Source of the DNA: Streptomyces sp. NBC_00461
GTDB lineage: Bacteria; Actinomycetota; Actinomycetes; Streptomycetales; Streptomycetaceae
Length of the DNA: 64,000 nt
Direction of reading: 5' to 3'
Assembly: GCF_036013935.1 (NCBI RefSeq)
Contig: NZ_CP107902.1
Span: 4,869,001 to 4,933,000, forward strand
Below are positions 53,206 through 62,765 of this stretch, piece by piece (the stretch's first letter is position 1; each line of letters starts with the position of its first letter). The notes beneath the pieces were generated by a model. That model saw only the letters and a program-made list of their open reading frames with translations. It was not told the origin of the DNA and did no database searches. The position numbers and the translations under genes are program-made.

Positions 53206-53283
53206 CTCCGTCCCTCCCGGCCGTATCCGCTTTCGCCCAGTGTGCCCGGACAGAGGTGAAACCTCCGTCAGGATCAGGACCTG

Positions 53284-54003
53284 TCACTCCTCCCCGGCGA
53301 GCGTCAGCGTCCGCAGCTTCTGCCCGGCGTACCAGGTGGCCAGGACGGTCACCGCGACCAGGAACACCGTCGCCGTCGTCAGTCCGACGTCGGAGGTGAC
53401 CAGGTCCCCGCCGGCCACCTTGTGGGCGACGGCCAGCGACCACTGCTGGACGCTCAGCGTGCGCGCACCGGGCACCAGGGACCCGAACAGGGCCTCCCAG
53501 ACCAGCGCGTAGACGAGCCCGAAGACAACCGCGTGCCGGGACACCGTGCCCAGCAGCAGGAACAGCGCCGCGTACGCGATGGAGGAGACCAGCGCGGCCA
53601 CCGTGTAGGCGACGGCGATCTGCTGGCCGTTGCCGTTGAGGATGAAACCGGCGATGAGGGTCGGCAGCGCGGAGAACACCATGGTCACGGCGATCGCCAC
53701 GATCAGCTTGGTGAAGATGATCGTCGGCCGCTTCAGCGGCTTGGACAGCAGGTACACCACCGAGCCGTCGTCGATCTCCGGACCGATCGCGCCGGTGCCG
53801 GCGATGACGCCGATGATCGGCACCATCGTGGCGAGCGCGAGCCCGCCCAGCAGGTCCGAGGCCGTCTGGTCGTCGGCGCCGGCGAGAGCCCGTACGACGA
53901 CGGAGATCACGATCAGCAGCAGGGGCAGCGCGCCCAGGATGAGCGCCCGGCGACGGCCGAGCAGGGCCCGGTAGGTGAGTCGGGCGACTGTGGGGTCGTA
54001 CAT
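53284..54003 (-). CDS. ABC transporter permease (ABC-2 type)
   Basis: The 239-residue protein has about six membrane segments and no ATPase motif. It opens with YDPTVARLTYRALLGRRRALILGALPLLL, typical of ABC-2 permeases. It is the last gene of a four-gene ABC operon, 10 bp after its ATPase. Together they probably export an unknown substrate or act in envelope upkeep. Confidence 0.82.
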   Translation of the reverse strand: MYDPTVARLTYRALLGRRRALILGALPLLLIVISVVVRALAGADDQTASDLLGGLALATMVPIIGVIAGTGAIGPEIDDGSVVYLLSKPLKRPTIIFTKLIVAIAVTMVFSALPTLIAGFILNGNGQQIAVAYTVAALVSSIAYAALFLLLGTVSRHAVVFGLVYALVWEALFGSLVPGARTLSVQQWSLAVAHKVAGGDLVTSDVGLTTATVFLVAVTVLATWYAGQKLRTLTLAGEE

Positions 54004-54013
54004 CTTCGGCCTC

Positions 54014-54925
54014 CTACGCCGCGACGAGATACGAGAAGACGGACTCGAGCGACTCGTCGGACGGCGAGACCGCGAGCAGCCGGATGCCGTGGTCGCGGGC
54101 GACCCTGGGCAACAGGGCCGTGAAGCGGCCGAAGTCGACGGCCTGGATGCGCAACGCGCCCTCCGCGAGGTCGACTTCGATGCCGGACGTCGACGGGTCC
54201 GCGATCAGCGCGGCCGCGAGCGCGCGGTCGTCGCTGGAGCGCACCAGGTAGCGGTGCGGGCGGTCGGTCATCAGACGGCGGATCTTGCGGAAGTCGCCGC
54301 TGGCCGCGTGCCGTCCGGCGACGACGACCTCGATGTGCCAGGCGAGTTGCTCGACCTCTTCGAGGATGTGGGACGAGAACAGCACCGTGCGGCCCTCGTC
54401 GCCCATGCGCCGCAGCAGGTCCATGAGCTGCATGCGCTGGCGCGGGTCCATGCCGTTGAAGGGTTCGTCGAGCAGGAGCAGCGAGGGGTCGTGGACGAGG
54501 GCCGACGCCATCTTCACGCGCTGACGCATGCCCTTGGAGTACGTGGAGATCTTCCGGTCCTGCGCGTACTCCATCTCGACCGTGGCGAGCGCCTTCTGCG
54601 CCGCCTTGGCGTTCAGACCGTGCAACTCGGCGTTGGCGACGACGAATTCGCGCCCGGTGAGGAAGTCGTACATCGCCTCGCGCTCGGGGACGATGCCGAT
54701 GTGCTTGTAGACCGTCTCGTTGCGCCACACCTGCTGGCCGTCGAGGGTGACGGTGCCGGTGGAGGGCGCGAGGAAGCCGGCCATCATGTTGATGAGGGTG
54801 GACTTTCCGGCGCCGTTCGGACCGAGCAGGCCGGTGACGCCGGGGCCGATCGTCATGGTGACGTCGTTGACGGCGACCACGTTGCCGAACCAGCGGGAGA
54901 CGTGGTCGATGTTGAGCGTGGTCAC
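54014..54925 (-). CDS. ABC transporter ATP-binding protein
   Basis: The 303-residue ATPase has Walker A GPNGAGKST, the signature YSKGMRQRVKMA, Walker B LLLLDEPFNGMD and the H-loop in SSHILEEV. The C-terminal ~90 residues are the extra domain found in ABC-2 exporters. The GTG at 54925 overlaps the permease stop (GTGA). It pairs with the permease at 53284-54003. Confidence 0.9.
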   Translation of the reverse strand: MTTLNIDHVSRWFGNVVAVNDVTMTIGPGVTGLLGPNGAGKSTLINMMAGFLAPSTGTVTLDGQQVWRNETVYKHIGIVPEREAMYDFLTGREFVVANAELHGLNAKAAQKALATVEMEYAQDRKISTYSKGMRQRVKMASALVHDPSLLLLDEPFNGMDPRQRMQLMDLLRRMGDEGRTVLFSSHILEEVEQLAWHIEVVVAGRHAASGDFRKIRRLMTDRPHRYLVRSSDDRALAAALIADPSTSGIEVDLAEGALRIQAVDFGRFTALLPRVARDHGIRLLAVSPSDESLESVFSYLVAA

Positions 54926-55839
54926 AGGCCCACCTTCCGGTAGCGGCGCATCAGGAGGCCGTAGCAGGCGGCGATGAGACCCAGGACGACCAGGACGTAG
55001 ACGACGCCCTCGCCGTTCGTCGGGCCGATCTCGCCGGGGAACGCCGAGGCCGCGCCGAGGAAGGCGGTCTGGACACCGTCGACGAGGGTCACGGGAGAGA
55101 AGAGGCCGATCCAGGGAATGGCCCTCGTGCTGTTCTGCGCCTCGGCGATGGCCTGGAGCGTGGAGACGGCGCCGTAGGAGATGGTCATCACGGCGATCAC
55201 GGCGGCGATGCCGAAGCCGCGCCTCGGGGTCACCGAGGCGATGACCAGGCCGATGCCGGCGAAGAGCAGCGAGAGCAGTGCCACGGAGACGAGTCCCTGA
55301 GCGAACCCCTTGGTCTGGTCGGCGAAGTCGAGCTTCGCCAGCAGCGCGCCGACATAGAGAACGAGCAGCGGCGCCGCGGTCAGGACGAACAACGCGGAGG
55401 CCAGCGCCGCGTACTTGGCGCGCACGTAGTCGGCGGTCTCGATCGGCCGCGAGAAGTACAGCGGCACGGTCTTGAAGCGCAGGTCGCGGGAGACGGACTG
55501 GGGTGCCTGCGAGGCGACGTACAGGCTGATGACGGCCTGCATGATGATCGCGTAGCGCGTGTAGTCGACGGGCAGGTCCTTGGCCTTCGTGGCGACCGCG
55601 ACGGCGACCATGATGGCCGCGGGCACGCACATCACCACGAACAGCAGCATCGGCAGCACCTTGGACTTGACCGAGCGGCCGAGGCCGTAGGCGCCGCGCA
55701 GGGACTGCGAGTACAGCGAGCGGGTGGCGTAGGAACGGCCGAGGCGGGGGCCGTCGTAGTTGCGGTAGCCGATGTTGTGGATGCGGGTCTGGTCACCCGA
55801 CGCCGCGGCCGGTGTCCGCATGGGCTGCTCAACTGCCAT
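54922..55839 (-). CDS. ABC transporter permease (ABC-2 type)
   Basis: The 305-residue protein has a polar N-terminus of about 60 residues and about six membrane segments. It includes IHNIGYRNYDGPRLGR, a motif common in actinobacterial ABC-2 permeases. It overlaps its own ATPase gene (55829-56809) by 11 bp and the second ATPase by GTGA. The operon is therefore ATPase-permease-ATPase-permease. Confidence 0.85.
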   Translation of the reverse strand: MAVEQPMRTPAAASGDQTRIHNIGYRNYDGPRLGRSYATRSLYSQSLRGAYGLGRSVKSKVLPMLLFVVMCVPAAIMVAVAVATKAKDLPVDYTRYAIIMQAVISLYVASQAPQSVSRDLRFKTVPLYFSRPIETADYVRAKYAALASALFVLTAAPLLVLYVGALLAKLDFADQTKGFAQGLVSVALLSLLFAGIGLVIASVTPRRGFGIAAVIAVMTISYGAVSTLQAIAEAQNSTRAIPWIGLFSPVTLVDGVQTAFLGAASAFPGEIGPTNGEGVVYVLVVLGLIAACYGLLMRRYRKVGL

Positions 55840-56809
55840 GGACGGCCGCCTCCTTCGTCACGTCCTGCTCCTCGGTGTCCGCGTGGAAGACCTCGGAGAT
55901 GTGGTGCCTGCGCTGCTCCATGCGCACCAGGCCGAGGCCGAGGTCTGCGACGACGTCGCGCACGAGGTCGTACGTCTGCTCGCCCTGCGCGGTCAGCAGC
56001 AGGATGTGTCCGGCGCCCGGCAGGCCGTTGCTGCCGTCGAGGACCTCCACCCCGCGCGCCTGCAGCACCTCGCGCACCGCGCGCGTGCCGTCCGGGTGCT
56101 CGTCGGTGTCCGTGACCTCGATCGCCAGAGTGGTCGTGGTCTGTGTGAAGTCCGTGGTGGAGCTGGAGCGCAGGAGCTTGCCGCCGTCGATGACGACGAC
56201 GTGGTCGCAGGTCCGCTCCAACTCGCCCAGCAGGTGCGAGGTGACCAGGACCGAGATGCCGAAGTCGGTGTGGATACGGCGGATCAGGCCGAGCATGTCG
56301 TCGCGGCCGACCGGGTCGAGGCCGTTGGTCGGCTCGTCCAGGAAGACCAGCTGCGGGTCGTGGACGAGGGCCTGCGCGAGCTTCACGCGCTGCTTCATAC
56401 CGGTCGAGTAGCCGCCGATGGGGCGGTAGCGCTCCTCGTACAGACCGACATGGCGCAGCGTGTCCGCCGTGCGCTCACGCGCGGCCGTGGGCGGCAGGCC
56501 GGACATACGCGCCATATGGACGACGAACTCGGTCGCCGAGACGTCCGGCGGCAGACAGTCGTGCTCCGGCATGTAGCCGACCCGCTCACGGATGTCGGCG
56601 CCCTTGGTCGCGACGTCGAGCCCGAGCACTTCGGCGCGGCCCTCGGAGGCGGGGGTCAGACCCAGAAGGATCTTGATCAGAGTGGACTTGCCGGCTCCGT
56701 TCGCTCCGACGAGCCCGGTCACACCGGGCCCGACGTCGACGGAGAGCCGGTCAAGCGCGGTCACCCGGGGGAACCGCATGCTCAGGCTTTCGGTCGCGAT
56801 CACAGTCAC
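55829..56809 (-). CDS. ABC transporter ATP-binding protein
   Basis: The 326-residue ATPase has Walker A GANGAGKST, signature YSTGMKQRVKLA, Walker B LVFLDEPTNGLD and the H-loop in TSHLLGEL. It is paralogous to the second ATPase of the operon. The GTG at 56809 gives the normal start VTVIATESLSMRFP; an upstream GTG at 56836 would add nine residues. It is the first gene of the operon; a DnaA box lies about 117 bp upstream. Confidence 0.9.
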   Translation of the reverse strand: MTVIATESLSMRFPRVTALDRLSVDVGPGVTGLVGANGAGKSTLIKILLGLTPASEGRAEVLGLDVATKGADIRERVGYMPEHDCLPPDVSATEFVVHMARMSGLPPTAARERTADTLRHVGLYEERYRPIGGYSTGMKQRVKLAQALVHDPQLVFLDEPTNGLDPVGRDDMLGLIRRIHTDFGISVLVTSHLLGELERTCDHVVVIDGGKLLRSSSTTDFTQTTTTLAIEVTDTDEHPDGTRAVREVLQARGVEVLDGSNGLPGAGHILLLTAQGEQTYDLVRDVVADLGLGLVRMEQRRHHISEVFHADTEEQDVTKEAAVHGS

Positions 56810-56925
56810 GGCTAAGACGATAGTGACGCGTACCACGCCGGTCGTCAGACCGCAGAGCTGTCTTGACGTCCGACTCCAGGCGTACGGGTCCGTAGGGGAT
56901 TCCCCTACCTGAGAGCTACGCAGAG

Positions 56926-56934
56926 TTATCCACA
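56926..56934 (+). promoter_or_regulatory. single DnaA box
   Basis: An exact TTATCCACA lies between the divergent ABC operon and the M24-family gene. Alone it is weak evidence, but two further DnaA-box groups lie within 7 kb on either side. Confidence 0.5.
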
Positions 56935-57039
56935 GCCCTGACCCGGTCTATTGACGCAGCCTCTAACAACTGTCACATTCACCGGTGTCACGTTACGGGC
57001 ACGTACCGCAGTCGGTGTGGACGAGGGTGGGGCGGTGGC

Positions 57040-57882
57040 ATGACGACGGCAGTGGCAGACGAACTCTCCGTACGGCTACGGGGGTTCAGGCAGGTGCAGC
57101 GCCTCGCGTACGACTGCGCGGAGGCGGTCGCCGCACGCCTGCAGCCGGGCGTGACCGAGCGCGAGGCGGCCCGCATGCAGCGCGAGTGGCTGCGCGAGCG
57201 CGGCGTGCGGGACTGGTTCCACCTGCCCTTCGCCTGGTTCGGGGACCGCACGGCGTTCGCCGGCTTCCGCATACCGCTCCAGTTCTTCCCGACCGACCGC
57301 CGCCTGGAGCCGGGGATGCCGTTCATCCTCGACATGGCTCCCGTGTACGACGGATTCACCGCCGACATCGGCTACTCGGGCTCCCTCGGCATCAACCCCG
57401 TGCAGGACCGGCTCATGGCCGACCTGGAGGCCCACCGCGAGCTCATCCTGTGCGAGGTGCGCGAGCGGCGCCCGCTGCGCACGATCTACGAGGACGTGGA
57501 CCGCCTCATGGTCCGCCAGGGCTACGCCAACCGGCACCGCGCCTACCCCTTCGGCGTGATCGCCCACAAGGTCGACCGCGTGCCACAGCGCCGCTGGTCA
57601 CCGCACCTGTTCGGATTCGGCACCCAGTCCCTGAAGGGGCTCGCCTCCGACGCGCTGCGCGGCCACCGCGACGGCTGGTCCCCGCTCTGGTCGCCGTACC
57701 GCTTCTCCGACCACCCGCCGCAGCCGGGCCTGTGGGCGGTCGAACCCCATCTGGGCTTCCGGGGCACGGGCGCGAAGTTCGAGGAGATCCTGGTCGTCAC
57801 CGACTCCGCGGATCCCGTCGAGAGCGCATTCTGGCTGGACGACGATCTGCCGCACGTGCGGCGCTGGGCGGAGGACAAGTGA
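57040..57882 (+). CDS. M24-family metallopeptidase-like protein
   Basis: The 280-residue protein has a single pita-bread domain: Asp pair in DMAPVYDGFTADIGYSG, His in PFGVIAHKVD and Glu in KFEEILVV. Xaa-Pro aminopeptidases and creatinases share this fold, but the N-terminal domain is missing. Substrate unknown. Its stop overlaps the GTG of the EphD-like gene, so the two are coupled. Confidence 0.75.
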   Translation: MTTAVADELSVRLRGFRQVQRLAYDCAEAVAARLQPGVTEREAARMQREWLRERGVRDWFHLPFAWFGDRTAFAGFRIPLQFFPTDRRLEPGMPFILDMAPVYDGFTADIGYSGSLGINPVQDRLMADLEAHRELILCEVRERRPLRTIYEDVDRLMVRQGYANRHRAYPFGVIAHKVDRVPQRRWSPHLFGFGTQSLKGLASDALRGHRDGWSPLWSPYRFSDHPPQPGLWAVEPHLGFRGTGAKFEEILVVTDSADPVESAFWLDDDLPHVRRWAEDK

Positions 57883-59651
57883 CGCTCTTTCCCGAGGCGA
57901 TGCTGAAGGGCGCGCGCGAGCGCCGCGTGCCGACCGGCGGCGTCGAGCTGTGCGTGGCCGAGCTGGGGGACACCCATCAGCCCACGGTGGTCCTCGTGCA
58001 CGGCTACCCGGACAGCAAGGAGGTCTGGTCGAAGGTGGCCGTCCGCCTGGCCGAGCGCTTCCACGTCGTGCTGTACGACGTGCGGGGCCACGGCCGGTCG
58101 ACCGCGCCGCGGCCGCTGCGCGGCGGCTTCACCCTGGAGAAGCTGACGGACGACTTCCTGGCCGTGATCGACGCGGTCAGCCCGGGCCGGCCGGTGCACG
58201 TCGTGGGGCACGACTGGGGCTCGGTGCAGTCCTGGGAGTTCGTCACCGTCAAGCGCACCGAGGGGCGCATCGCCTCCTTCACCTCGATGTCCGGACCGTC
58301 CCTGGACCACTTCGGCCACTGGATCAACGGCCGCCTCAGGAGGCCCACCCCGCGCCGGATCGGCCAGCTCCTCGGCCAGGGCGCCAAGTCCTGGTACGTG
58401 TACCTGCTGCACACACCAGCGCTGCCCGAGCTGGCCTGGCGCGGCCCCCTCGGCAAGCGCTGGCCCGCGATCCTGGAGCGCTTCGAGAAGGTGCCCGGCG
58501 GCGGCTACCCGACCTCCTCCCTGCCCCAGGACGCGGCGCACGGCGCCTGGCTGTACCGCGACAACGTCCGGGCCAGGCTGCGCAGGCCCCGCACGGACGC
58601 GTACGCACACGCGCCCGTGCAGCTCATCACGCCCCTCGGGGACGCCTTCCTGTCGGAGAGGCTCTACGACGAACTGGAACAGTGGGTTCCGCAGTTGACC
58701 CGCCGCACCCTCCCGGCCAAGCACTGGGTACCGCGCACCCGACCCGACCAACTGGCCGCCTGGATCACCGAGTTCGTGACAACCATCGAGAGCGGAAAGA
58801 GCCAGGTGAAGGCGACCGGTAAGTACGCCGACCGGTTCGGCGGGCAGCTCGTCCTGGTCACCGGCGCCGGCAGCGGCATCGGCCGGGCCACGGCGTTCGC
58901 CTTCGCGGAGGCCGGCGCCCGCGTGGTGGCCGTCGACCGGGACGCCGAGGCCGCCGCCCGCACCGCCGAGCTGTCCCGCCTGCTCGGCGCCCCCAAGGCC
59001 TGGGCCGAGACGACCGACGTCTCCGACGAACAGGCCATGGAGAAACTCGCCGAGAAAGTCGCCGCCGAATACGGGGTGGTGGACGTCCTGGTGAACAACG
59101 CCGGGATCGGCCTGGGCGGCTCCTTCTTCGACACCACCCCCCAGGACTGGAAGAAGGTCCTCGACGTCAACCTGTGGGGCGTCATCCACGGCTGCCGGCT
59201 GTTCGGCAGGCAGATGGCCGAGCGCGGACAGGGCGGCCACATCGTCAACACCGCGTCCGCGGCGGCGTACCAGCCCTCCAGGGCACTGCCCGCCTACAGC
59301 ACCTCCAAGGCGGCCGTGCTGATGCTCAGCGAGTGCCTGCGCGCGGAACTGGCGGGCCAGGGGATCGGCGTCAGCGCGATCTGCCCCGGCTTCGTCAACA
59401 CCAACATCACCTCCACCGCGCGCTTCGCCGGCGTGGACGCCGCCGAGGAGAAGCGGCGGCAGAAGAGGTCGGCGCGTCTGTACGGCCTCAGGAACTACCC
59501 GCCGGAGAAGGTCGCCGACGCGATCCTGAAAGCGGTCGTCCGCAACGAGGCCGTCGTGCCGGTCACCCCGGAAGCCCGGGGTGCCCACCTGATGTCGCGG
59601 TTCGCCCCGCGCGCGTTGCGTGCGATCGCCCGTCTGGAACCACCACTGTGA
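57879..59651 (+). CDS. alpha/beta hydrolase-SDR fusion (EphD-like)
   Basis: The 590-residue protein joins an alpha/beta hydrolase (about 1-300; VLVHGYPDSKEVWSK, nucleophile Asp in GHDWGSVQSW) to a short-chain dehydrogenase (about 315-580; VTGAGSGIGRATAF, NNAGIG, YSTSKAA). An Asp nucleophile suits an epoxide hydrolase. Order and length match M. tuberculosis EphD (about 592 residues), a lipid-modifying protein. The start GTG overlaps the previous stop; an ATG at 57900 is an alternative. Substrate unknown. Confidence 0.85.
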   Translation: MTLFPEAMLKGARERRVPTGGVELCVAELGDTHQPTVVLVHGYPDSKEVWSKVAVRLAERFHVVLYDVRGHGRSTAPRPLRGGFTLEKLTDDFLAVIDAVSPGRPVHVVGHDWGSVQSWEFVTVKRTEGRIASFTSMSGPSLDHFGHWINGRLRRPTPRRIGQLLGQGAKSWYVYLLHTPALPELAWRGPLGKRWPAILERFEKVPGGGYPTSSLPQDAAHGAWLYRDNVRARLRRPRTDAYAHAPVQLITPLGDAFLSERLYDELEQWVPQLTRRTLPAKHWVPRTRPDQLAAWITEFVTTIESGKSQVKATGKYADRFGGQLVLVTGAGSGIGRATAFAFAEAGARVVAVDRDAEAAARTAELSRLLGAPKAWAETTDVSDEQAMEKLAEKVAAEYGVVDVLVNNAGIGLGGSFFDTTPQDWKKVLDVNLWGVIHGCRLFGRQMAERGQGGHIVNTASAAAYQPSRALPAYSTSKAAVLMLSECLRAELAGQGIGVSAICPGFVNTNITSTARFAGVDAAEEKRRQKRSARLYGLRNYPPEKVADAILKAVVRNEAVVPVTPEARGAHLMSRFAPRALRAIARLEPPL

Positions 59652-59726
59652 GCGCACGGACCGCCCGGCACGCGCGCGTGCTCGACCACCGTGGGCAAGG
59701 GCCTGTTGCCCGCCGAGCCGGGCGGC

Positions 59727-59789
59727 GGAGTATGCGGAGTGCCTGGAGTATCTGGAGTATCTGGAGTATCTGGAGTATCTGGAGAGAGT
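59727..59789. repeat. 9-bp tandem repeat
   Basis: Seven 9-bp units run head to tail; four (59745-59780) are exact GGAGTATCT copies and the others differ at two to four positions. It lies in the 336-bp gap before the MerR gene, where I see no gene. Confidence 0.85.
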
Positions 59790-59987
59790 GCCCGCGGCCG
59801 GGCGGCGATCGCCCGGCTGCACCGTGACAGTCACCTGAACCGGTCGTGGCCAGTCGTTTGGGCAGAGCCGAACGGGTGGGCACGGCCCGCGGCGCCGGGC
59901 GCGTCGCGCAGACGGCACGACGGCGGGCGGTCGGCACGACGGCGCACGGACAGCACGGCAGCACGACAGCGGACGGAGGCACGGAGC

Positions 59988-60920
59988 ATGGAGACGACGT
60001 ACCGGATCGAGGACCTGGCGCACGTCAGCGGCGCCACGGTCCGCACCATCCGCGCCTACCAGGACCGCGGCCTCCTCCCCCGCCCCGAGCGCCGCGGCCG
60101 CGCCAACCTCTACTCGGATGCGCATCTCGCCCGGCTGCGCCAGATCGCAGACCTCCTGGACCGCGGCTACACCCTGGCCTCCATCAAGGAGCTCCTGGAG
60201 GCCTGGGACGCCGGCCGCGGCCTGGGCGGGGTGCTCGGGCTGGTCGCCGAGGTCGACGGCCCGTGGACCGACGAGCAGGCGGTACGGGTCTCCCGCGCCG
60301 AGCTGGTCGAGCGGTTCGGCGGCTCCCCCGACGACGCGGCGGTCGCCGACGCCGTAGAGCTGGGCGTGCTCGAACCCGTCCCCGATGACGAGGACTCCTT
60401 CCTCGTGCCGAGCCCCCAAGAGCTGGCCGTGGCCGTCGAGTTGGCCGCGGCGGGCGTCCCCCTGTCCGCGGTCGCGGGCCATCTGCGGGAGTTGAGGGGA
60501 CAGGTCGAGCACATCGCGGCCCGTTTCCTGGAGTTCACCACCGAGCACGTCTTCGCCCGGTACCTCGACGGCCCGCACCGCCCGACCGACGCGGACGCGG
60601 CCGAAGCGGCCTCACTGGTACGACGACTGCGGCCGCTCGCGCAGCAGACGGTGGACGCGGAACTCGCCCGCGCGATGCGGATGTTGGCGGTGCGGCAGCT
60701 GCGTCAGCGACTCGGCACGGGCGAGAGCGCACCGAGCGCTCCGATGTCACGCTCCGTGTCGTTGCCCGAGGAGACGATGCGGGCGGTGGAGAAGCTGGTT
60801 GGTCCGGAACGGGCGGCGGAGTTTGTGGGGCTGGCAGCTGAACGGGAGGTGCGAGCAAGGGCGTTGGACGCGCTCACGTCAAGGGGAGGGCCCCCAGTCG
60901 ATCTTGACGAATGGGGCTGA
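59988..60920 (+). CDS. MerR-family transcriptional regulator
   Basis: The 310-residue protein starts with a MerR winged helix (YRIEDLAHVSGATVRTIRAYQDRGLLPRP, about 4-32; ANLYSDAHLARLRQIADLLDRGYTLASIKELL to about 75). A long helical effector part of more than 200 residues follows. No Cys metal site is seen, so a small-molecule or protein signal is likely. AGGC lies just before the ATG. A DnaA-box group follows its stop. Confidence 0.85.
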   Translation: METTYRIEDLAHVSGATVRTIRAYQDRGLLPRPERRGRANLYSDAHLARLRQIADLLDRGYTLASIKELLEAWDAGRGLGGVLGLVAEVDGPWTDEQAVRVSRAELVERFGGSPDDAAVADAVELGVLEPVPDDEDSFLVPSPQELAVAVELAAAGVPLSAVAGHLRELRGQVEHIAARFLEFTTEHVFARYLDGPHRPTDADAAEAASLVRRLRPLAQQTVDAELARAMRMLAVRQLRQRLGTGESAPSAPMSRSVSLPEETMRAVEKLVGPERAAEFVGLAAEREVRARALDALTSRGGPPVDLDEWG

Positions 60921-60932
60921 CATGTCGGGGAG

Positions 60933-60986
60933 TTGTCCACAGAACCGCCAATTAGCCTGTGGATAACTACAGTTGGTTGTGGACCA
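60933..60986. promoter_or_regulatory. second DnaA-box group
   Basis: TTGTCCACA (60933-60941) and TGTGGATAA (60958-60966) are exact boxes in opposite orientation; TGTGGACCA (60978-60986) has one mismatch to TGTGGACAA. They fill the 121-bp gap between the MerR and phosphotransferase genes, next to an AAAAAAA run (60998-61004). Confidence 0.65.
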
Positions 60987-61041
60987 AACCTCCGCGTAAA
61001 AAAATCTGCGTGATCCACGTCTCTCCCGTCATGCTGAGCGG

Positions 61042-61590
61042 ATGGACGAAAGACGCACCGTAAAAGTGTCGAAGTACCTCTCCAAGCATCTGCGTCACCA
61101 GCCCGAGCGGATCGGGCTCACACTCGACGAGGCCGGCTGGGTCGAGATCGACGTGCTGATCACCGCGGCCGCTGCCCACGGCTTCCGCTTCACCCGCGAA
61201 GAGCTGGACCACGTGGTCGCCGCGAACGACAAGAAGCGCTTCGCGATCGAGGGCACCCGGATCCGCGCCAGCCAGGGCCACAGCGTCGAGATCGACCTCG
61301 GACTGCTCCCGGCGACCCCTCCGCCGTACCTCTACCACGGCACCGTTGCCCGCACCCTGGACGCGATCCGCACCGAGGGGCTGCGCCCCATGAACCGGCA
61401 CGACGTGCATCTCTCGCCCGACCGCGAGACGGCGACCCGCGTCGGCGCCCGCCGCGGCCGCCCCGTCGTGCTCTCGGTGGACGCGGCCGCCATGCACCGC
61501 GACGGACACGTCTTCCACGTCAGCGAGAACGGGGTGTGGCTCACCAAGGCCGTGCCGCCCCAGTACCTGCGCTTCCCGCGGCAGCACTGA
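61042..61590 (+). CDS. kptA: RNA 2'-phosphotransferase (KptA/Tpt1)
   Basis: The 182-residue protein has the Tpt1 pattern: SKYLSKHLRHQPERIGL at the N-terminus (Arg-His), then FRFTREELDHVVAANDKKRF, YLYHGT and GLRPMNRHDVHLS. It moves a 2'-phosphate from RNA to NAD. Bacteria lack the tRNA splicing that needs it, and its physiological substrate there is unclear. The length is normal for the family. Confidence 0.9.
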   Translation: MDERRTVKVSKYLSKHLRHQPERIGLTLDEAGWVEIDVLITAAAAHGFRFTREELDHVVAANDKKRFAIEGTRIRASQGHSVEIDLGLLPATPPPYLYHGTVARTLDAIRTEGLRPMNRHDVHLSPDRETATRVGARRGRPVVLSVDAAAMHRDGHVFHVSENGVWLTKAVPPQYLRFPRQH

Positions 61591-61658
61591 CACCCGGCCG
61601 CCTCGGAAGCGCTCATCTCCGGACGCCTCGGCAGCGCTCGCCACCCGGCCCGCACCAG

Positions 61659-61698
61659 CGCGTGACCGTGCGACCGCGTGACCGCGTGACCGCGCAAG
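61659..61698. repeat. 9-bp imperfect tandem repeat
   Basis: GCGTGACCG-like units run in tandem (about four copies, one reading TGCGACCGC) in the 154-bp gap before the oxidoreductase gene. Nothing else is seen in the gap. Confidence 0.6.
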
Positions 61699-61744
61699 GT
61701 GACCGTTTCGTCCGTAGTCGGTGGCGCGGCTTAGTCTCGGACAC

Positions 61745-62656
61745 ATGAGTCTGCGTCTGAGCACCGTGATCCTCCCGTACCGCCGCTGGCACGAGGGCGG
61801 CAGTTCGGCATGGCGGCGCGCGGAGCAGCTCGGCCTCCACACCGCGTACACCTACGACCACCTGTCCTGGCGCAGCTTCCGGGACGGCCCGTGGTTCGGC
61901 GCCGTACCGACCCTGACCGCGGCGGCGGCCGTCACCGAGCGGATCCGCCTGGGCACCCTGGTGACCTCGCCGAACTTCCGCCACCCGGTGCCCTACGCCA
62001 AGGAACTGATCTCCCTCGACGACCTCTCCGCGGGTCGCTTCACCCTCGGCGTCGGCGCGGGCGGCAACGGCTTCGACGCGACCGTGCTGGGACAGGAGCC
62101 CTGGACCCCGCGGGAGCGCGCCGACCGGTTCGCCGAGTTCGTCCAGCTCCTCGACCGGCTGCTGACCGACGACGGCAAGGAAGGCGTGTCCTACGAGGGC
62201 GACTTCTACTCGGCGCACGAGGCGCGCAACATCCCCGGCTGTGTGCAGCGCCCCCGACTGCCCTTCGCGGTGGCCGCGACGGGCCCGCGCGGCCTGCGTC
62301 TCGCGGCACGGCACGGACAGGCGTGGGTGACCACCGGCGACCCCAAGCTGTACGAGAACGGCACCCCTGAACAGTCGATTCAAGCCATTCGCGGCCAGGC
62401 CGAGAAGCTGGCCGACGCCTGCGCCGATATCGGCCGGGACGTATCCGAACTCGACAAGATCCTGCTCACCGGCTTCACCCCGGACCGCGCCCGGCCGCTG
62501 GAGTCGCTCGACGCCTTCGTGGACTTCGCGGGCCGGCACCGGGAACTGGGCTTCACCGAGATCGTGATCCACTGGCCCATCCCCGACTCCGACTTCGCCG
62601 CCGACGAGAAGGTCTTCGAGCAGATCGCCCTGGAGGCCCCGGCCCAGCTCGGCTGA
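61745..62656 (+). CDS. LLM-class F420-dependent oxidoreductase
   Basis: The 303-residue protein has the luciferase-like barrel: [15 protein letters not shown] near residue 33, [21 protein letters not shown] near 75 and [17 protein letters not shown] near 100. These are the usual marks of actinobacterial F420-dependent members. The substrate cannot be told. The ATG at 61745 begins the conserved [12 protein letters not shown] strand. Confidence 0.85.
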   Translation: MSLRLSTVILPYRRWHEGGSSAWRRAEQLGLHTAYTYDHLSWRSFRDGPWFGAVPTLTAAAAVTERIRLGTLVTSPNFRHPVPYAKELISLDDLSAGRFTLGVGAGGNGFDATVLGQEPWTPRERADRFAEFVQLLDRLLTDDGKEGVSYEGDFYSAHEARNIPGCVQRPRLPFAVAATGPRGLRLAARHGQAWVTTGDPKLYENGTPEQSIQAIRGQAEKLADACADIGRDVSELDKILLTGFTPDRARPLESLDAFVDFAGRHRELGFTEIVIHWPIPDSDFAADEKVFEQIALEAPAQLG

Positions 62657-62765
62657 GCGGACGGGGTGGGGCGGTGCCGACGAGGACGGCCCTGACGAGG
62701 ACGGCAACTCCTCACCTGTGCGGACTCCCGCACGGGCGTGCAGGCATATGCGGGAGAATGAACGG

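Noticed and set aside
59727..59789. Possible repeat protein from the 9-bp array
   Set aside because: The frames through it have no start with a ribosome site and no coding bias outside the repeat.
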